DNA of 64,000 nucleotides from CAYPEL01 sp036479985 (GCA_965224815.1 CBDDAF010000003.1:1612001-1676000), one strand, 5' to 3'. Shown: positions 34,212 to 44,283, counted from the first letter of the stretch. A program made the numbers and translations. Notes: generated by a model not told the origin, from the letters alone.

Positions 34212-36493
34212 TGAAACGCTTTATTCCTTTTCTAATTTTATACTTGTTTCTGAATCCGGTCGTAGCGGGTTTATTCGATGACGATGAACTGTTACCTGTT
34301 GAGCAGGCGTTCGCCGTACAGGCTGTGGCCGCGGATGCAGAAACCGTGCAAATCGACTGGCAGGTTGCCGACGGTTACTACCTGTATCGCGACAAACTTA
34401 AATTCACCAGTAATACAGATGGCATCAAGCTCGGCTTACCCGGCTTACCGGCTGGCAAGGTCAAACACGATGAATTCTTTGGGGATGTCGAAACCTATCG
34501 CGGCGCAATACAGATCACTCTTCCGATTACTCGTGCAACAGGGTCGCCCGGCACACTGGCACTGCAAGTTGCCTCCCAGGGTTGTGCAGATCGCGGCATT
34601 TGTTACCCACCGCAGAAACAAGTTCTGAACATCAAACTTCCAGAACAAAATGCCTCTACATCAGGCAATGCTATAAAGACACTTAGCAGCCTGGGCGTCA
34701 GTTTTGGCCTGGATGATGAAGACGAATTGTTACCTGCGGACGAAGCATTCCGACTCGATGTTGAAGTCGCCGACCCACAAACCCTGATCGCCCGCTGGGA
34801 CATTGCCGAAGGCTATTACCTGTACCGTGATAAATTATCAGCTACCTCTGCGGACGATAGCTCGATCTCGCCACTTCCGTTGCAACTATCCGCTGGTGAA
34901 AAAAAACACGATGAGTTTTTCGGTGACATCGAGGTCTACCATAATCGCGTTGAAGCCCGCATACCGCTCAAACGGACGACAGATAAAAGCACTGAAGCAA
35001 CCTTTACCTTTGCTTACCAGGGCTGTGCAGAACGCGGTGTATGCTATCCACCCATTAAAAAAGTTATCAATGTTTTGATACCTGCCGCCACGGCCGCCAC
35101 CATAACGGATGCTATTAACAACAACGCAGTCGCTGAGACTGAACCCCTCAATGATACCGATAGCTTCATCCAGACACTTAATCAAGGCAGCTTGTTAAAC
35201 GTTATTATCGCTGCGCTCGGCTTCGGATTGTTGCTGGCCTTTACCGCCTGCATGTATCCGATGATACCGATCCTGTCATCCATCATTGTCGGCCAGGGTG
35301 AAAAGGCAACCGTATACAGAAGCTTCATCCTGTCGCTGGTTTATGTCGAAGCACTGGCGATCACGTTCGCAGTTATTGGTGCCATCGTCGGTAGCTTCAG
35401 CGGTGCAATTGGCATACAGGCGTTATTCCAGAAACCGGCATTCCTGATTCCGTTTGCAATAATATTTATCGCGCTGGCTTTTTCTATGTTCGGGTTTTTT
35501 AACTTGCAAATGCCCGCCGGATTACAAAGCCGGTTAAGCGGCATCAGCAACCGGCAAAAGGGCGGCACCCTGGTCGGTGTCTTTATAATGGGCAGCCTGT
35601 CTGCACTGATTATCGGCCCCTGTGGCGGCCCAATCCTGATTGCAGCACTAACCTATGCGGCAACAGCCGGCCCGGTTAAAGGTGCCATTGTGATGTTTGC
35701 ACTGGGTAACGGGATGGGATTACCGCTACTCCTCATTGGCGCCAGCGGTGGTAAATTGTTACCCAAAGCCGGTAACTGGATGGACACCGTCAAAGCAGTT
35801 GCTGGTGTGATTTTGCTGGGCGTTGCGATTATGTTCCTATCACGCATGCCACACCTCTTTTCGCCGATGTTGATTATGTTGCTGTGGGCTGCGTTATTGA
35901 TTATTTCAGGTATCTACATGGGCGCGCTGGAACCCTTACCGTCAGAGGGCGCTGGCTGGCGGAAATTCTGGAAAGGACTCGGCCTGGTTATTTTGCTTTA
36001 CGGTACAGCCGTGCTCATTGGCGGCCTGAGTGGCGCACGTGATGTCACCAATCCATTCCATGGATCACGTTTATTGGCAGGTAACACAGGCTCTGCCTCT
36101 CAAACCGCAGGCAACCATCAATCAGCGCTTACCTTTACCCGCATCAAGACGGTTGATGATCTTAATAATGCACTTGCTTCGGCAAAGGCTGCAAACAAAC
36201 CGGTCATGCTGGATTTTTACGCTGACTGGTGTACCTACTGCATTCAATACGAAGAGTACGTTTTTCCAACCCCTGCCGTGAGACAAGCGCTGGCCGATTA
36301 CGTACTGCTGCAAGCAGACGTGACAGCAACCGATGCCGAAGATAAGGCATTGATGAAAAAAGTGGGTGTTGTTTTACCACCGGCCATATTATTCTTCGAC
36401 CGGTCAAACAATGAGCAAAAGAATTTTCGTGTAGTGGGCAGTATGAAAGCAGATGCGTTTAGTGAACACGTTAATAAAGCCAACAACATCTAA
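34211..36493 (+). CDS. dsbD: thiol:disulfide interchange protein DsbD with duplicated N-terminal sensor domain
   Basis: Carries electrons from cytosolic thioredoxin to periplasmic partners (DsbC, CcmG). 760 residues against about 565 in E. coli. After the signal peptide come two tandem DsbD-alpha domains. Domain 1 (about 24-145) and domain 2 (about 168-290) share GYYLYRDKL, HDEFFGD and GCA(D/E)RG(I/V)CYPP. Cys pairs are C125/C131 and C272/C278, both intact. Eight membrane segments (about 325-605) carry C347 in FTACMYP and C471 in GPCGGP. The thioredoxin-like end has WCTYC (C674/C677). The extra length is explained wholly by the duplication. Confidence 0.94.
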   Translation: MKRFIPFLILYLFLNPVVAGLFDDDELLPVEQAFAVQAVAADAETVQIDWQVADGYYLYRDKLKFTSNTDGIKLGLPGLPAGKVKHDEFFGDVETYRGAIQITLPITRATGSPGTLALQVASQGCADRGICYPPQKQVLNIKLPEQNASTSGNAIKTLSSLGVSFGLDDEDELLPADEAFRLDVEVADPQTLIARWDIAEGYYLYRDKLSATSADDSSISPLPLQLSAGEKKHDEFFGDIEVYHNRVEARIPLKRTTDKSTEATFTFAYQGCAERGVCYPPIKKVINVLIPAATAATITDAINNNAVAETEPLNDTDSFIQTLNQGSLLNVIIAALGFGLLLAFTACMYPMIPILSSIIVGQGEKATVYRSFILSLVYVEALAITFAVIGAIVGSFSGAIGIQALFQKPAFLIPFAIIFIALAFSMFGFFNLQMPAGLQSRLSGISNRQKGGTLVGVFIMGSLSALIIGPCGGPILIAALTYAATAGPVKGAIVMFALGNGMGLPLLLIGASGGKLLPKAGNWMDTVKAVAGVILLGVAIMFLSRMPHLFSPMLIMLLWAALLIISGIYMGALEPLPSEGAGWRKFWKGLGLVILLYGTAVLIGGLSGARDVTNPFHGSRLLAGNTGSASQTAGNHQSALTFTRIKTVDDLNNALASAKAANKPVMLDFYADWCTYCIQYEEYVFPTPAVRQALADYVLLQADVTATDAEDKALMKKVGVVLPPAILFFDRSNNEQKNFRVVGSMKADAFSEHVNKANNI

Positions 36494-36508
36494 CGAATAA
36501 TCTGTTCG

Positions 36509-36577
36509 CCTGTAGGAGCGGCTTCAGCCGCGATGGTCGGCACACTTCCCTTTCGCGGCTGAAGCCGCTCCTACAGG
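36509..36577. repeat. REP-like palindrome, copy 10
   Basis: CCTGTAGGAGCGGCTTCAGC pairs with GCTGAAGCCGCTCCTACAGG. Between the convergent dsbD and prsR genes. Confidence 0.85.
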
Positions 36578-36629
36578 TTTGTACCATTCGACCAGTTATC
36601 GTTTCGTCCAGCGGGGTTTGTGCTTCACC

Positions 36630-37985
36630 CTACTTCAGGCTGTATTTCTTAATCAGATCGTACATAGTTGGGCGGCTAACACCCAGCAGTTCTGCAGCAT
36701 GAGAAACCTTGCCACCCACATGCCCCATTGCACGAACAATGGCCTGACGTTCTGCCTGCTCGCGCACTTCTCTTAAATTAAAGGTACGCATGTCATCTGC
36801 ACCGGCACCACCCAGCTCCAGGTCAGAGGCTGATATTTGTTTATGTTCGGCCATGATTACGGCGCGCTTAACACGGTTTTCCAGCTCACGGACATTACCC
36901 GGCCAGGGATAGACTTCAATCGCTGCCAATGAATCCTTACTGAAACGATGCTGCTGTTTACCCATCTGTTGACTGAAACGTTCCAGAAATACGCGCGCAA
37001 GCAGCAGGCTGTCGCCTTCACGTTCACGCAAGGGGGGAATACGAATCGTTATTTCACTGATTCGGTAATAAAGATCTTCACGAAAATTATTATCTCTCGC
37101 CAGAGTCGGCAAGTCTTTATGTGTCGCACAGAGAATCCGTACATCGACCGGAATTTCGGTGCGCCCACCCACATGTTCAACCACGCGCTCCTGTAAAAAG
37201 CGCAGTAGTTTTGCTTGCAGCGGCATGGTCATGTCGCCGACTTCGTCCAGAAACAAGGTACCGCCGTTGGCCATCTCTATCTTGCCGAGTGTTTGTTTAG
37301 CCGCACCTGTGAACGCACCTTTCTCATAACCGAATAATTCACTCTCCAATAAATTTTCCGGTATCGCCGCACAATTTATTGCGACAAAGGGGCCTTTGCC
37401 ACGATTGGACAGTGAGTGCAGCGAACGTGCAACTAATTCTTTACCAGTACCGGATTCACCCAACAAAAGCACGGTCGCATCTGCCGGGGCAACTTTTTCG
37501 ACCGTGCGGCAGACCTTGCCCATTTCCGGACTACTGGAAATAACGCCTTCGAGAGGTGAGTCCTGGGAGTTAACATGCAGACGTGAGTTTTCATCTTCGA
37601 TTTCATGCAGCCGATAGGCACGGTTTACAATAAAACCGAGCATTTCAGCATCGATCGGCTTGTGGAAGAAATCGTAGGCGCCCATACCGACAGCCTTTAG
37701 CGCATGCTGACGATCATTATTGCCAGTGACAACGATGACTTTAGTGTCTGGTTTACTGGTGAGTATCGATTCTAGGGTGGCGAAACCTTCGCTGGCGCCA
37801 TCCACATCGGGTGGCAAACCAAGGTCTATGGTTACAACTGCCGGGCTGTGTTTATCCAGTTCTTTGAGGGCCGCTTCACGATCACCCGCGATCAGTACAT
37901 CGTAGCCTTCGAAGCACCATTTGAGCTGTGTCTGTAAGCCAGGATCATCTTCAACTACTAGCAATTTCCTTGAAATCGTTGTCAT
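36630..37985 (-). CDS. prsR: PrsR-type sigma-54-dependent response regulator (PEP-CTERM/exosortase system)
   Basis: A protein of about 451 residues. The receiver domain (about 1-125) has EDD near residue 12, phospho-acceptor Asp in VTIDLGLPPDVDG, and Lys in HKPIDAEM. The AAA+ sigma-54 activation domain (about 145-380) has GESGTGKEL (Walker A), the GAFTGA sigma-54 contact loop as YEKGAFTGA, and GGTLFLDEVGD (Walker B). A Fis-type HTH ends at KKYSLK. The receiver insert around PPDVDGASEG is typical of the PEP-CTERM-box regulator family. The 5' end overlaps prsK. The ATG at 37985 is preferred over 37997, though both overlap. Confidence 0.93.
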   Translation of the reverse strand: MTTISRKLLVVEDDPGLQTQLKWCFEGYDVLIAGDREAALKELDKHSPAVVTIDLGLPPDVDGASEGFATLESILTSKPDTKVIVVTGNNDRQHALKAVGMGAYDFFHKPIDAEMLGFIVNRAYRLHEIEDENSRLHVNSQDSPLEGVISSSPEMGKVCRTVEKVAPADATVLLLGESGTGKELVARSLHSLSNRGKGPFVAINCAAIPENLLESELFGYEKGAFTGAAKQTLGKIEMANGGTLFLDEVGDMTMPLQAKLLRFLQERVVEHVGGRTEIPVDVRILCATHKDLPTLARDNNFREDLYYRISEITIRIPPLREREGDSLLLARVFLERFSQQMGKQQHRFSKDSLAAIEVYPWPGNVRELENRVKRAVIMAEHKQISASDLELGGAGADDMRTFNLREVREQAERQAIVRAMGHVGGKVSHAAELLGVSRPTMYDLIKKYSLK

Positions 37986-40095
37986 TTTTGGATCCATGCT
38001 GAGTTGTGTCGGTAGACCTTACACTATTCTTTTCATCTTCGCTAACAGGGATCGCTAGCCGGAACGTTGTGCCTTCTCCGAGCCGGCTAATCACGTCCAC
38101 CTCACCCCCCATCGCCTTGATAAAGGCGCGCGTTTCATGGGCGCCTATGCCCATACCGGAATCCCCCTTGGTGCTGTCAAAGGGCTTAAACAGCCGCTCC
38201 CGGATAAAACGCTCATCCATCCCACACCCATCATCCTGGACTTCAATCACAGCCTGGTCATTTTGCTTGAATAACCGGACAATAATATGGCCTTCATCCG
38301 GCGTGGCATCCTGAGCATTCCGCACCACATGACCGACCACCGCCACAAACCTGTCTGGCTCCGTCCATGCATCTAGACCCTTCGCCTGACAATCCAGCGA
38401 TGGCACGGGCAATCCGGCCGACATCATTTCGACGACTTCGTGCAAGGCATTACATAGATCAACTCGCTTGACCGGACGATCTGTTGAACCACCACTTCTA
38501 AGGTTAACCAGTAGAGCGTTCATTTTGTTGACCGAATTATCGACGGTTCTAATCACGTCATCCATAAACTGTGGATTGGCCTTGTGGCGTTCAGAATTGG
38601 ACACCACGAGTGAAAGCTGGGCGATTAGATTTTTCAAATCATGCATCACATAAGCGGACAAACGATTACTCGCTTCAAACTGTTTGGCTTCGGCCAGCGC
38701 CTGGGCCGCATCGAGTTGCGCCAGGTGGGCGGCAGCCTGACGCCCCGCGGTGCGCAGCAGATCATAATCTTCCCAGTTGAGTGGTGGAACAACTTGGGGC
38801 CGCGCCAGAATGATGATACCCAGCAAACGATCGTGAAAAAATAGCGGAACGATTAGCCAGGCTTGCCCTGACTCCAGCATCCACACGGGAAGCTCCAGAT
38901 CTTCGTAATTTTCAGGCTCATGGTGATACTCATCGATATTCACCACCCATTCGCGGCTACGAAAATATTTCATCAATGAACTGTCATTAAATAACGCGCC
39001 ATGTTCAGGCAATGGCATTTGCCAGCTGGCTACCGGCTCATAGCGCGACGACCCCCGGTACAAACAAAGTACGCCGCCCGGTGATTCGAGGATATCAGCA
39101 AGCGCCCGGATACTGCGTTCACGCAGCCGCATATCCGGCTCATCAGCGGTTAAGGTATCACTGAAGCGTAACCACTCATCACGGTATTCGTATTTATAGT
39201 GGAAAAAATGCTTGTTGAAAAAAACCCGCATATTAGCCCGCAATTGATTTGAGAACAGCAGGATCAGTAATATGAGTAACGCACCAAACAGGAAAATGAT
39301 CTGCGCGAACGCACCCCATGAACCACCATACACGCGCACAAAATAACCACCGGCACCCATCGCCAGCATGTAAACGCCTGAACCCAGTAATGCAGTGGTA
39401 TGAAAAGCGGCACGGCGGGAGACGAAAATATCATGTGACCAATAAGGATCACGTGCAACGGCAACACCCAGCACCGGAACGACTAACGCATTGACCAGAC
39501 CACGCGAGGCCCATAAATTCGGATCAATTCCCTGAAACAACAGCGCGTGTGAATAAAGATAGAAGTCATAGGCAAAAATTGCCCCGAAGCCGATGCATAT
39601 ATACTTGATCGCACGGCGGGATTCCTGGCGTACATTACGGATAATTTGCTCAACCAGCACCAGACCCGTAATAGCAAAACCCAGATAGCCAGCAAACAAC
39701 CAATCGATACTGCCGGTATGGGCTGAAAGGCCACCGCCATAGGTGCGATATAACACCAGGCTCATCAGTAAAATTGCGCAACTGAGCAATAGTCCCACAA
39801 CCCGCTTGTAACGCAGATTAATAATAGTGCGTTTGTGGTTAGGCGCGTACAACAACAACGCGAGAAAGGCTAACAGGCCAAAGTCCCGCAGCGGTTCGAG
39901 AAGATAAGGCCACAACGCGGAAGTTTTTATATACGCGGCCCAAGCGGCAGAAGCCATCCATAATGCACTGGCCATTGAGGCCAGCATCAACGCAAACTTA
40001 TGAGAGCGTCCTCGATGCCCCGTCAATAACACTAACGCAAGCACGAGGAAAAACAGACTGCCTGCACCATAACTGACCGCGCCGAGATTTATCAT
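37951..40095 (-). CDS. prsK: PrsK-type membrane sensor histidine kinase (exosortase system)
   Basis: A 714-residue inner-membrane kinase. About eight to ten N-terminal transmembrane segments (about 1-290) are followed by a GAF-like domain (about 320-460). Next come the phospho-acceptor helix with SAYVMHDLKNLIAQL (His near 490) and a HATPase domain with VGHVVRNAQDATP (N box), DDGCGMDERFI (G1) and GDSGMGIGAHETR (G2). It overlaps prsR, its presumed partner, by 35-47 bases. The signal sensed is unknown. The promoter should lie in 40096-40506, which holds a tandem repeat and a REP-like palindrome. Confidence 0.93.
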   Translation of the reverse strand: MINLGAVSYGAGSLFFLVLALVLLTGHRGRSHKFALMLASMASALWMASAAWAAYIKTSALWPYLLEPLRDFGLLAFLALLLYAPNHKRTIINLRYKRVVGLLLSCAILLMSLVLYRTYGGGLSAHTGSIDWLFAGYLGFAITGLVLVEQIIRNVRQESRRAIKYICIGFGAIFAYDFYLYSHALLFQGIDPNLWASRGLVNALVVPVLGVAVARDPYWSHDIFVSRRAAFHTTALLGSGVYMLAMGAGGYFVRVYGGSWGAFAQIIFLFGALLILLILLFSNQLRANMRVFFNKHFFHYKYEYRDEWLRFSDTLTADEPDMRLRERSIRALADILESPGGVLCLYRGSSRYEPVASWQMPLPEHGALFNDSSLMKYFRSREWVVNIDEYHHEPENYEDLELPVWMLESGQAWLIVPLFFHDRLLGIIILARPQVVPPLNWEDYDLLRTAGRQAAAHLAQLDAAQALAEAKQFEASNRLSAYVMHDLKNLIAQLSLVVSNSERHKANPQFMDDVIRTVDNSVNKMNALLVNLRSGGSTDRPVKRVDLCNALHEVVEMMSAGLPVPSLDCQAKGLDAWTEPDRFVAVVGHVVRNAQDATPDEGHIIVRLFKQNDQAVIEVQDDGCGMDERFIRERLFKPFDSTKGDSGMGIGAHETRAFIKAMGGEVDVISRLGEGTTFRLAIPVSEDEKNSVRSTDTTQHGSKNDNDFKEIASS

Positions 40096-40316
40096 CCAGC
40101 TAACCGGTTAGGTGAAATCAAAAATGAAGCACGGACATATAAGGGAATTTCCATATTGCTCCTGATTGAATAACTGGAAGCAAAAATATACTTAAAACAG
40201 GTGCAAGAATCTATACTACCAGACCAGACAGACGGGCAGAATTGTCAATTTAGTAGAAATAATATTAATGCAGAACAAATAGTTAGTTAAGTTATTATGG
40301 TTTTTTTAACATTTTT

Positions 40317-40410
40317 TAGAGTCCTACAACCGGGTCATCCTATTATAACTGACCCAAATATTGTAGAGTCCTACAACCGGGTCATCCTATTATAACTGAC
40401 CCAAATATTG
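40317..40410. repeat. two tandem 47-bp repeats, each with an internal hairpin
   Basis: Two identical 47-base units (40317-40363 and 40364-40410) start TAGAGTCCTACAACC. Each contains the inverted pair GGGTCA/TGACCC, 12 bases apart, enclosed by CCTACAA/TTGTAG. The second unit runs directly into REP-like palindrome copy 11, so the final TTGTAGG is shared. It lies upstream of prsK, between prsT and prsK, in a gap of about 410 bp without genes. Confidence 0.9.
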
Positions 40411-40473
40411 TAGGAGCGGCTTCAGCCGCGATGGCCGGGACATCGCCTTTCGCGGCTGAAGCCGCTCCTACAG
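40410..40473. repeat. REP-like palindrome, copy 11
   Basis: GTAGGAGCGGCTTCAGCCGCG pairs with CGCGGCTGAAGCCGCTCCTAC. It abuts the tandem repeat on one side and ends about 30 bases from the prsT stop. A trace of the right outer arm (AATCAGAGATTC) follows. Confidence 0.85.
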
Positions 40474-40506
40474 ATTTTTACGAATAAATCAGAGATTCAT
40501 GAACCG

Positions 40507-43146
40507 CTACAATTCCTTGAGTAGCGCACGCGCTTCTTCGACACCGGTGTAATTCGCATTTTCGCCGACCGCCTGACTAAGCTGCTCTTTGGCAGCAGCC
40601 TTATCACCAGTCTTGTAATACGTCATCCCCAGGTGGTATTGGAATACCGGCACATTGGGCATCTTCTCAACCACGCCTTTAAGAATATCCAGCGCCTTGT
40701 CGTATTCTCCACGGCGGTAATAGACCCAGCCCGCGGTATCCTGAAAAGCAGGTTGGTTGGCTTTGGCCAGCGTTTCTGCATGTTCAGCCGCTTTGTCCAG
40801 GCTAGCGGCATCCGTACGATGATCAGAAAGCAATGCTGCAACATTATTCACACTGACTGCATTGCCTGGCTGTAACACCAGGATTTTTTCATAAAGCGAA
40901 ATGGCCGCATCATAATCTTTTTGACGCTCCTTGATACCTGCCAGGCCAATCATCAATCTTGTATTATCCGGTACTTGCTCTAACCCTTCTTCAAAAGTTT
41001 TTGTAGCACCGTCAAGATCATCTTGCGCCGACCTTGCATTGGCCAGTCGGGCATAGACAACTGAACTCTTCGGGCTAACCTTAAGCTGCGCTAGAAAATA
41101 TTGTTCTGCTTTGGCAAAATCTTTTTCTGAGAAAAAGACAATACCCAGTAGATCATTGGCAGCAGCATGTTCTTGATTATCAGCAAGCAGCTTATTCAAC
41201 CTTGTTTTAGCATTTGCGGTCTTTCCAACGCGAATCTCCACATTCACTAACTCAGTCAGTGTCTCTATAGAATTTGGCGCTTTCTCTAGCGCACTTTCGT
41301 AAGCCTGGATTGCACCGTCCGCATCCTGTTTGGCAAGTAGTAGCTTTGCCTCTCTGTAATACCCTAGCGCCTTGTCAGGTTTAACCTTTTGTAATTTCTT
41401 AACAACATCCAGCGCACCATCATAGTTTTGTTGCCCAGCAAGGATATCGGATTTGGTAAGCAAGCCGGGCACACTTTCCGGATTCTTTGTGAGTATGCCC
41501 TTTGTAACTTCCAATGCTTGATCATACTTTTTCTGCGCAAACAACAAGCGCGCTTCACGAATAAAACCATCTTCGCTATCCGGAACACTGGTCTGCAAAG
41601 TCCTGGCAACGTCCGTCATCGCCTCGACATCACCTTTTCTGGCCAATAAATCAAACTTGGTATCCAATGCCAACTGGTTTTCAGGCTCACGTTCGAGGAT
41701 GGTGTCGACCTGCTCTAATGCACCATCAATATTTTGTTCTGCCGCCAATATTTTTGCGAATTGTAATCGCACACTGATATCACCCGGGGCATTATCAACC
41801 GCACGCGCCATCGTATCCTTGGCCAGTTCGATTTCCTTATTACCGGCATGGGCCGCAGCAAGCAGCTTCAGAACGTTAGCTGAATTGGGTTGATCTTTAA
41901 GTACCGAACGAAAATCATTAATCGCTGCAATCCAGTCCTGTTTGCCTGCGGCTAGTCGGCCACGTAATAACAAGGCGTCATTGTCGCGGGGATTTTCCTC
42001 CAGAACTTCGGCAAGCAACGAATCAACACGTCCCGACTCGTCTTTTTCAGCGGCTAAAATTTGCGCCAGGACAACACGGGCGCGCAAACCCGCAGGCTCA
42101 TTTCCTTGATCATCAATGAGTTTATCAAGCCTGGCTTTTGCATCGTCTTTACGATCATTACCCAGGTAAAGTTGCACCAACCCGAATTGTAAATCGGTTA
42201 AATCCGGTTTACTGGCAGCAATAGCCTCCAGTTCCTTGATAGCCGCATCATTGTCTCGTTGTGATGCCAAAAACTGTGTCAACAGCAAATACCGCTGGGC
42301 ATCTTCCGGATCAGCTGCAATCGATTCACGCAACACGGATTCAGCTTTATCAAGCTGCTTGGTCTGGGAGAAAAAGGCCGCAAGTGAAACACGATGGGGC
42401 AACACATCCGGATTATCCTTAATCAGCGCTCTGAAAATCTCCTCGGCTTTATCATTCTGTTCCTGACTTCGATAAAACAACGCTAAACGGCTACGGAGTG
42501 CATCAGGCTCTTCACTACTCTCAATCGCTTTCAGTAAAACCTGTTCGGCTTCATCAGTACGCTTGTCCTGGAGATAAAGACCCGCCAGTAACCCGGCTGC
42601 AGATTGTAACCCCGCATCCCTGGACAACACTTTTTCCAGCTGCTGGATGGCTTCAGCAGTTTTACCTTCATGCACCCATATCGAGGCTTCAAGCGTCAAA
42701 CCCTCCAGGTTGCCAGAATCTCTTGTTAGTACTTCCTTCACTTGCTCCTGCGCCAACCCCATGGCATTGGCCTCACCCTCTGCACTTTCCCGACGTTTTT
42801 CAGCCGCCGCCTGAGCAAGATAAAATTGTGCCAGCCGCGTCCGGGGTTTGATCAGTTCAGGGTCAAGCTCAATTGCACGCTTGTAATTACCAAACGCTTT
42901 GGCCCACTCCTGCTCTTTTTCAGCGACCTCTCCCAGGAAAGCAAAAGCACGTGCATCCTTAGGATCGATTTGCGCAACGTTCTTGAACTCAATCCCGGCT
43001 TTCTCATAATTTTTATCAGCCAGGTAAGCCTTGCCCCGCTCGAGGTACTTGGCTTTGCGCTCTTCCTTACCACCACAAGCGACCAGTACACTAATGAGTA
43101 ACAACACCAGAAATCCGCGAAAACCAAACTGTTTTGAAACACGCAT
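40507..43146 (-). CDS. prsT: PrsT-type TPR-repeat lipoprotein (exosortase/polysaccharide system)
   Basis: A protein of about 879 residues from ATG 43146, which has AAGG upstream; the longer frame opens with TTG at 43164. The signal peptide ends in lipobox LVAC, predicting a lipid-anchored, probably outer-membrane protein. The rest is about 20 or more tetratricopeptide-type repeats (for example AFAFLGEVAEKEQEWAKA and LTLEASIWVHEGKTAEAIQQ). This architecture and its place beside prsK/prsR match the PEP-CTERM TPR lipoprotein family. Probable role: scaffold for polysaccharide export or assembly, by analogy with AlgK/PelB. Confidence 0.92.
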   Translation of the reverse strand: MRVSKQFGFRGFLVLLLISVLVACGGKEERKAKYLERGKAYLADKNYEKAGIEFKNVAQIDPKDARAFAFLGEVAEKEQEWAKAFGNYKRAIELDPELIKPRTRLAQFYLAQAAAEKRRESAEGEANAMGLAQEQVKEVLTRDSGNLEGLTLEASIWVHEGKTAEAIQQLEKVLSRDAGLQSAAGLLAGLYLQDKRTDEAEQVLLKAIESSEEPDALRSRLALFYRSQEQNDKAEEIFRALIKDNPDVLPHRVSLAAFFSQTKQLDKAESVLRESIAADPEDAQRYLLLTQFLASQRDNDAAIKELEAIAASKPDLTDLQFGLVQLYLGNDRKDDAKARLDKLIDDQGNEPAGLRARVVLAQILAAEKDESGRVDSLLAEVLEENPRDNDALLLRGRLAAGKQDWIAAINDFRSVLKDQPNSANVLKLLAAAHAGNKEIELAKDTMARAVDNAPGDISVRLQFAKILAAEQNIDGALEQVDTILEREPENQLALDTKFDLLARKGDVEAMTDVARTLQTSVPDSEDGFIREARLLFAQKKYDQALEVTKGILTKNPESVPGLLTKSDILAGQQNYDGALDVVKKLQKVKPDKALGYYREAKLLLAKQDADGAIQAYESALEKAPNSIETLTELVNVEIRVGKTANAKTRLNKLLADNQEHAAANDLLGIVFFSEKDFAKAEQYFLAQLKVSPKSSVVYARLANARSAQDDLDGATKTFEEGLEQVPDNTRLMIGLAGIKERQKDYDAAISLYEKILVLQPGNAVSVNNVAALLSDHRTDAASLDKAAEHAETLAKANQPAFQDTAGWVYYRRGEYDKALDILKGVVEKMPNVPVFQYHLGMTYYKTGDKAAAKEQLSQAVGENANYTGVEEARALLKEL

Positions 43147-43206
43147 AGCAATTACCTTATTCAAAATATTAACTATTTAAGGAACCTCTGGCTAATTAAC
43201 GATAAT

Positions 43207-43270
43207 CTGTAGGAGCGGCTTTAGCCGCGATAAACACCGCGCCACATCGCGGCTAAAGCCGCTCCTACAG
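43207..43270. repeat. REP-like palindrome, copy 12, inside a full MITE-like unit
   Basis: The core is flanked by outer arms AAGGAACCTCTGGCTAATTA (43179-43198) and TTAATTAATCAGAGGCTCCT (43301-43320), an excellent inverted pair. The segment TTTGCACTGTTCACAATGAC follows the core. The unit is about 143 bp between prsT and fcl. Confidence 0.9.
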
Positions 43271-43338
43271 AATTTGCACTGTTCACAATGACAAGATGCA
43301 TTAATTAATCAGAGGCTCCTTAAAATTACAGGGAACTA

Positions 43339-44283
43339 TCAAACACCGCGCAGATTGCCAGTGTTTTCCAAAAACCATTCATACGTCTGCCGAATACCAT
43401 CATGCAGACCAATTTTTGCCTTCCAACCCAGAGCATTAATCCGTGCAGTATCCACTAGCTTGCGTGGAGTCCCATCAGGTTTGGTCGTATCGTACACAAT
43501 CTCACCCTTGAAACCCACCACATCACGGACAATATCAGCCAGTTCAGCGATCTTCAGGTCTTCCCCAACACCTATATTGATAATGCCGGGTTCATCATAA
43601 TTTTCCAGTAAAAACAGGCAAGCATCGGCCAGATCATCCACATGCAGAAACTCCCGCAAAGGTGAACCCGTCCCCCATAACATCACTTGATCTGACCCCG
43701 CCAATTTCGCTTCGTGAAATTTACGGATCATGGCCGGCATTACATGGGATTTCTCAAGATCAAAATTATCACCCTTCCCATACAGATTTGTCGGCATAGC
43801 AGCGATAAAATGGCTACCGTACTGCCTACGATAAGCCTGGCACATTTTGATACCGGCAATTTTCGCCACGGCATACCATTCATTAGTAGGTTCAAGCGGA
43901 CCACTCAATAGCGCATCCTCGTTCAATGGTTGCGAAGCCATTTTTGGATAGATACAGGTACTACCCAACGCAAGCAGTTTTTTAACGCCCGACAGATGAG
44001 CCGCATGAATGACATTAACCTCCATCATCAGGTTGTCATAAAGAAACTCAGCCGGATAGGTATCGTTAGCCAGGATGCCACCCACTTTTGCGGCGGCGAG
44101 AATGACATAATCCGGCTTTTCAGAAGAAAAGAAATCACGGACCTCTAACTGTTCACGCAAATCCAGTTCACTACTGGTTCGCAACAGCAGGTTTTCATAT
44201 CCATCCGCCTGCATGCGGCGAACAATCGCCGACCCGACCAGGCCGCGATGACCGGCTACATATATTTTATCAGTCTTATCCAT
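43339..44283 (-). CDS. fcl: GDP-L-fucose synthase
   Basis: Epimerises and reduces GDP-4-keto-6-deoxymannose to GDP-L-fucose with NADPH. It is 314 residues from ATG 44283; an upstream in-frame start (44334) adds a Trp/Pro-rich stretch foreign to the family and is rejected. The N-terminal VAGHRGLVGSAIVRR is the nucleotide-binding loop, LGSTCIYPK gives the catalytic Ser, and the YAVAKIAG motif the Tyr-x3-Lys pair. LREFLHVDDLADACLFLL and GTPRKLVD are family landmarks. It follows gmd on the same strand, giving a two-step route to GDP-fucose. Confidence 0.96.
   Translation of the reverse strand: MDKTDKIYVAGHRGLVGSAIVRRMQADGYENLLLRTSSELDLREQLEVRDFFSSEKPDYVILAAAKVGGILANDTYPAEFLYDNLMMEVNVIHAAHLSGVKKLLALGSTCIYPKMASQPLNEDALLSGPLEPTNEWYAVAKIAGIKMCQAYRRQYGSHFIAAMPTNLYGKGDNFDLEKSHVMPAMIRKFHEAKLAGSDQVMLWGTGSPLREFLHVDDLADACLFLLENYDEPGIINIGVGEDLKIAELADIVRDVVGFKGEIVYDTTKPDGTPRKLVDTARINALGWKAKIGLHDGIRQTYEWFLENTGNLRGV

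Noticed and set aside
40317..40410. Tandem 47-bp units considered as a minimal CRISPR
   Set aside because: The units are directly adjacent with no spacer between them and contain their own inverted repeats.
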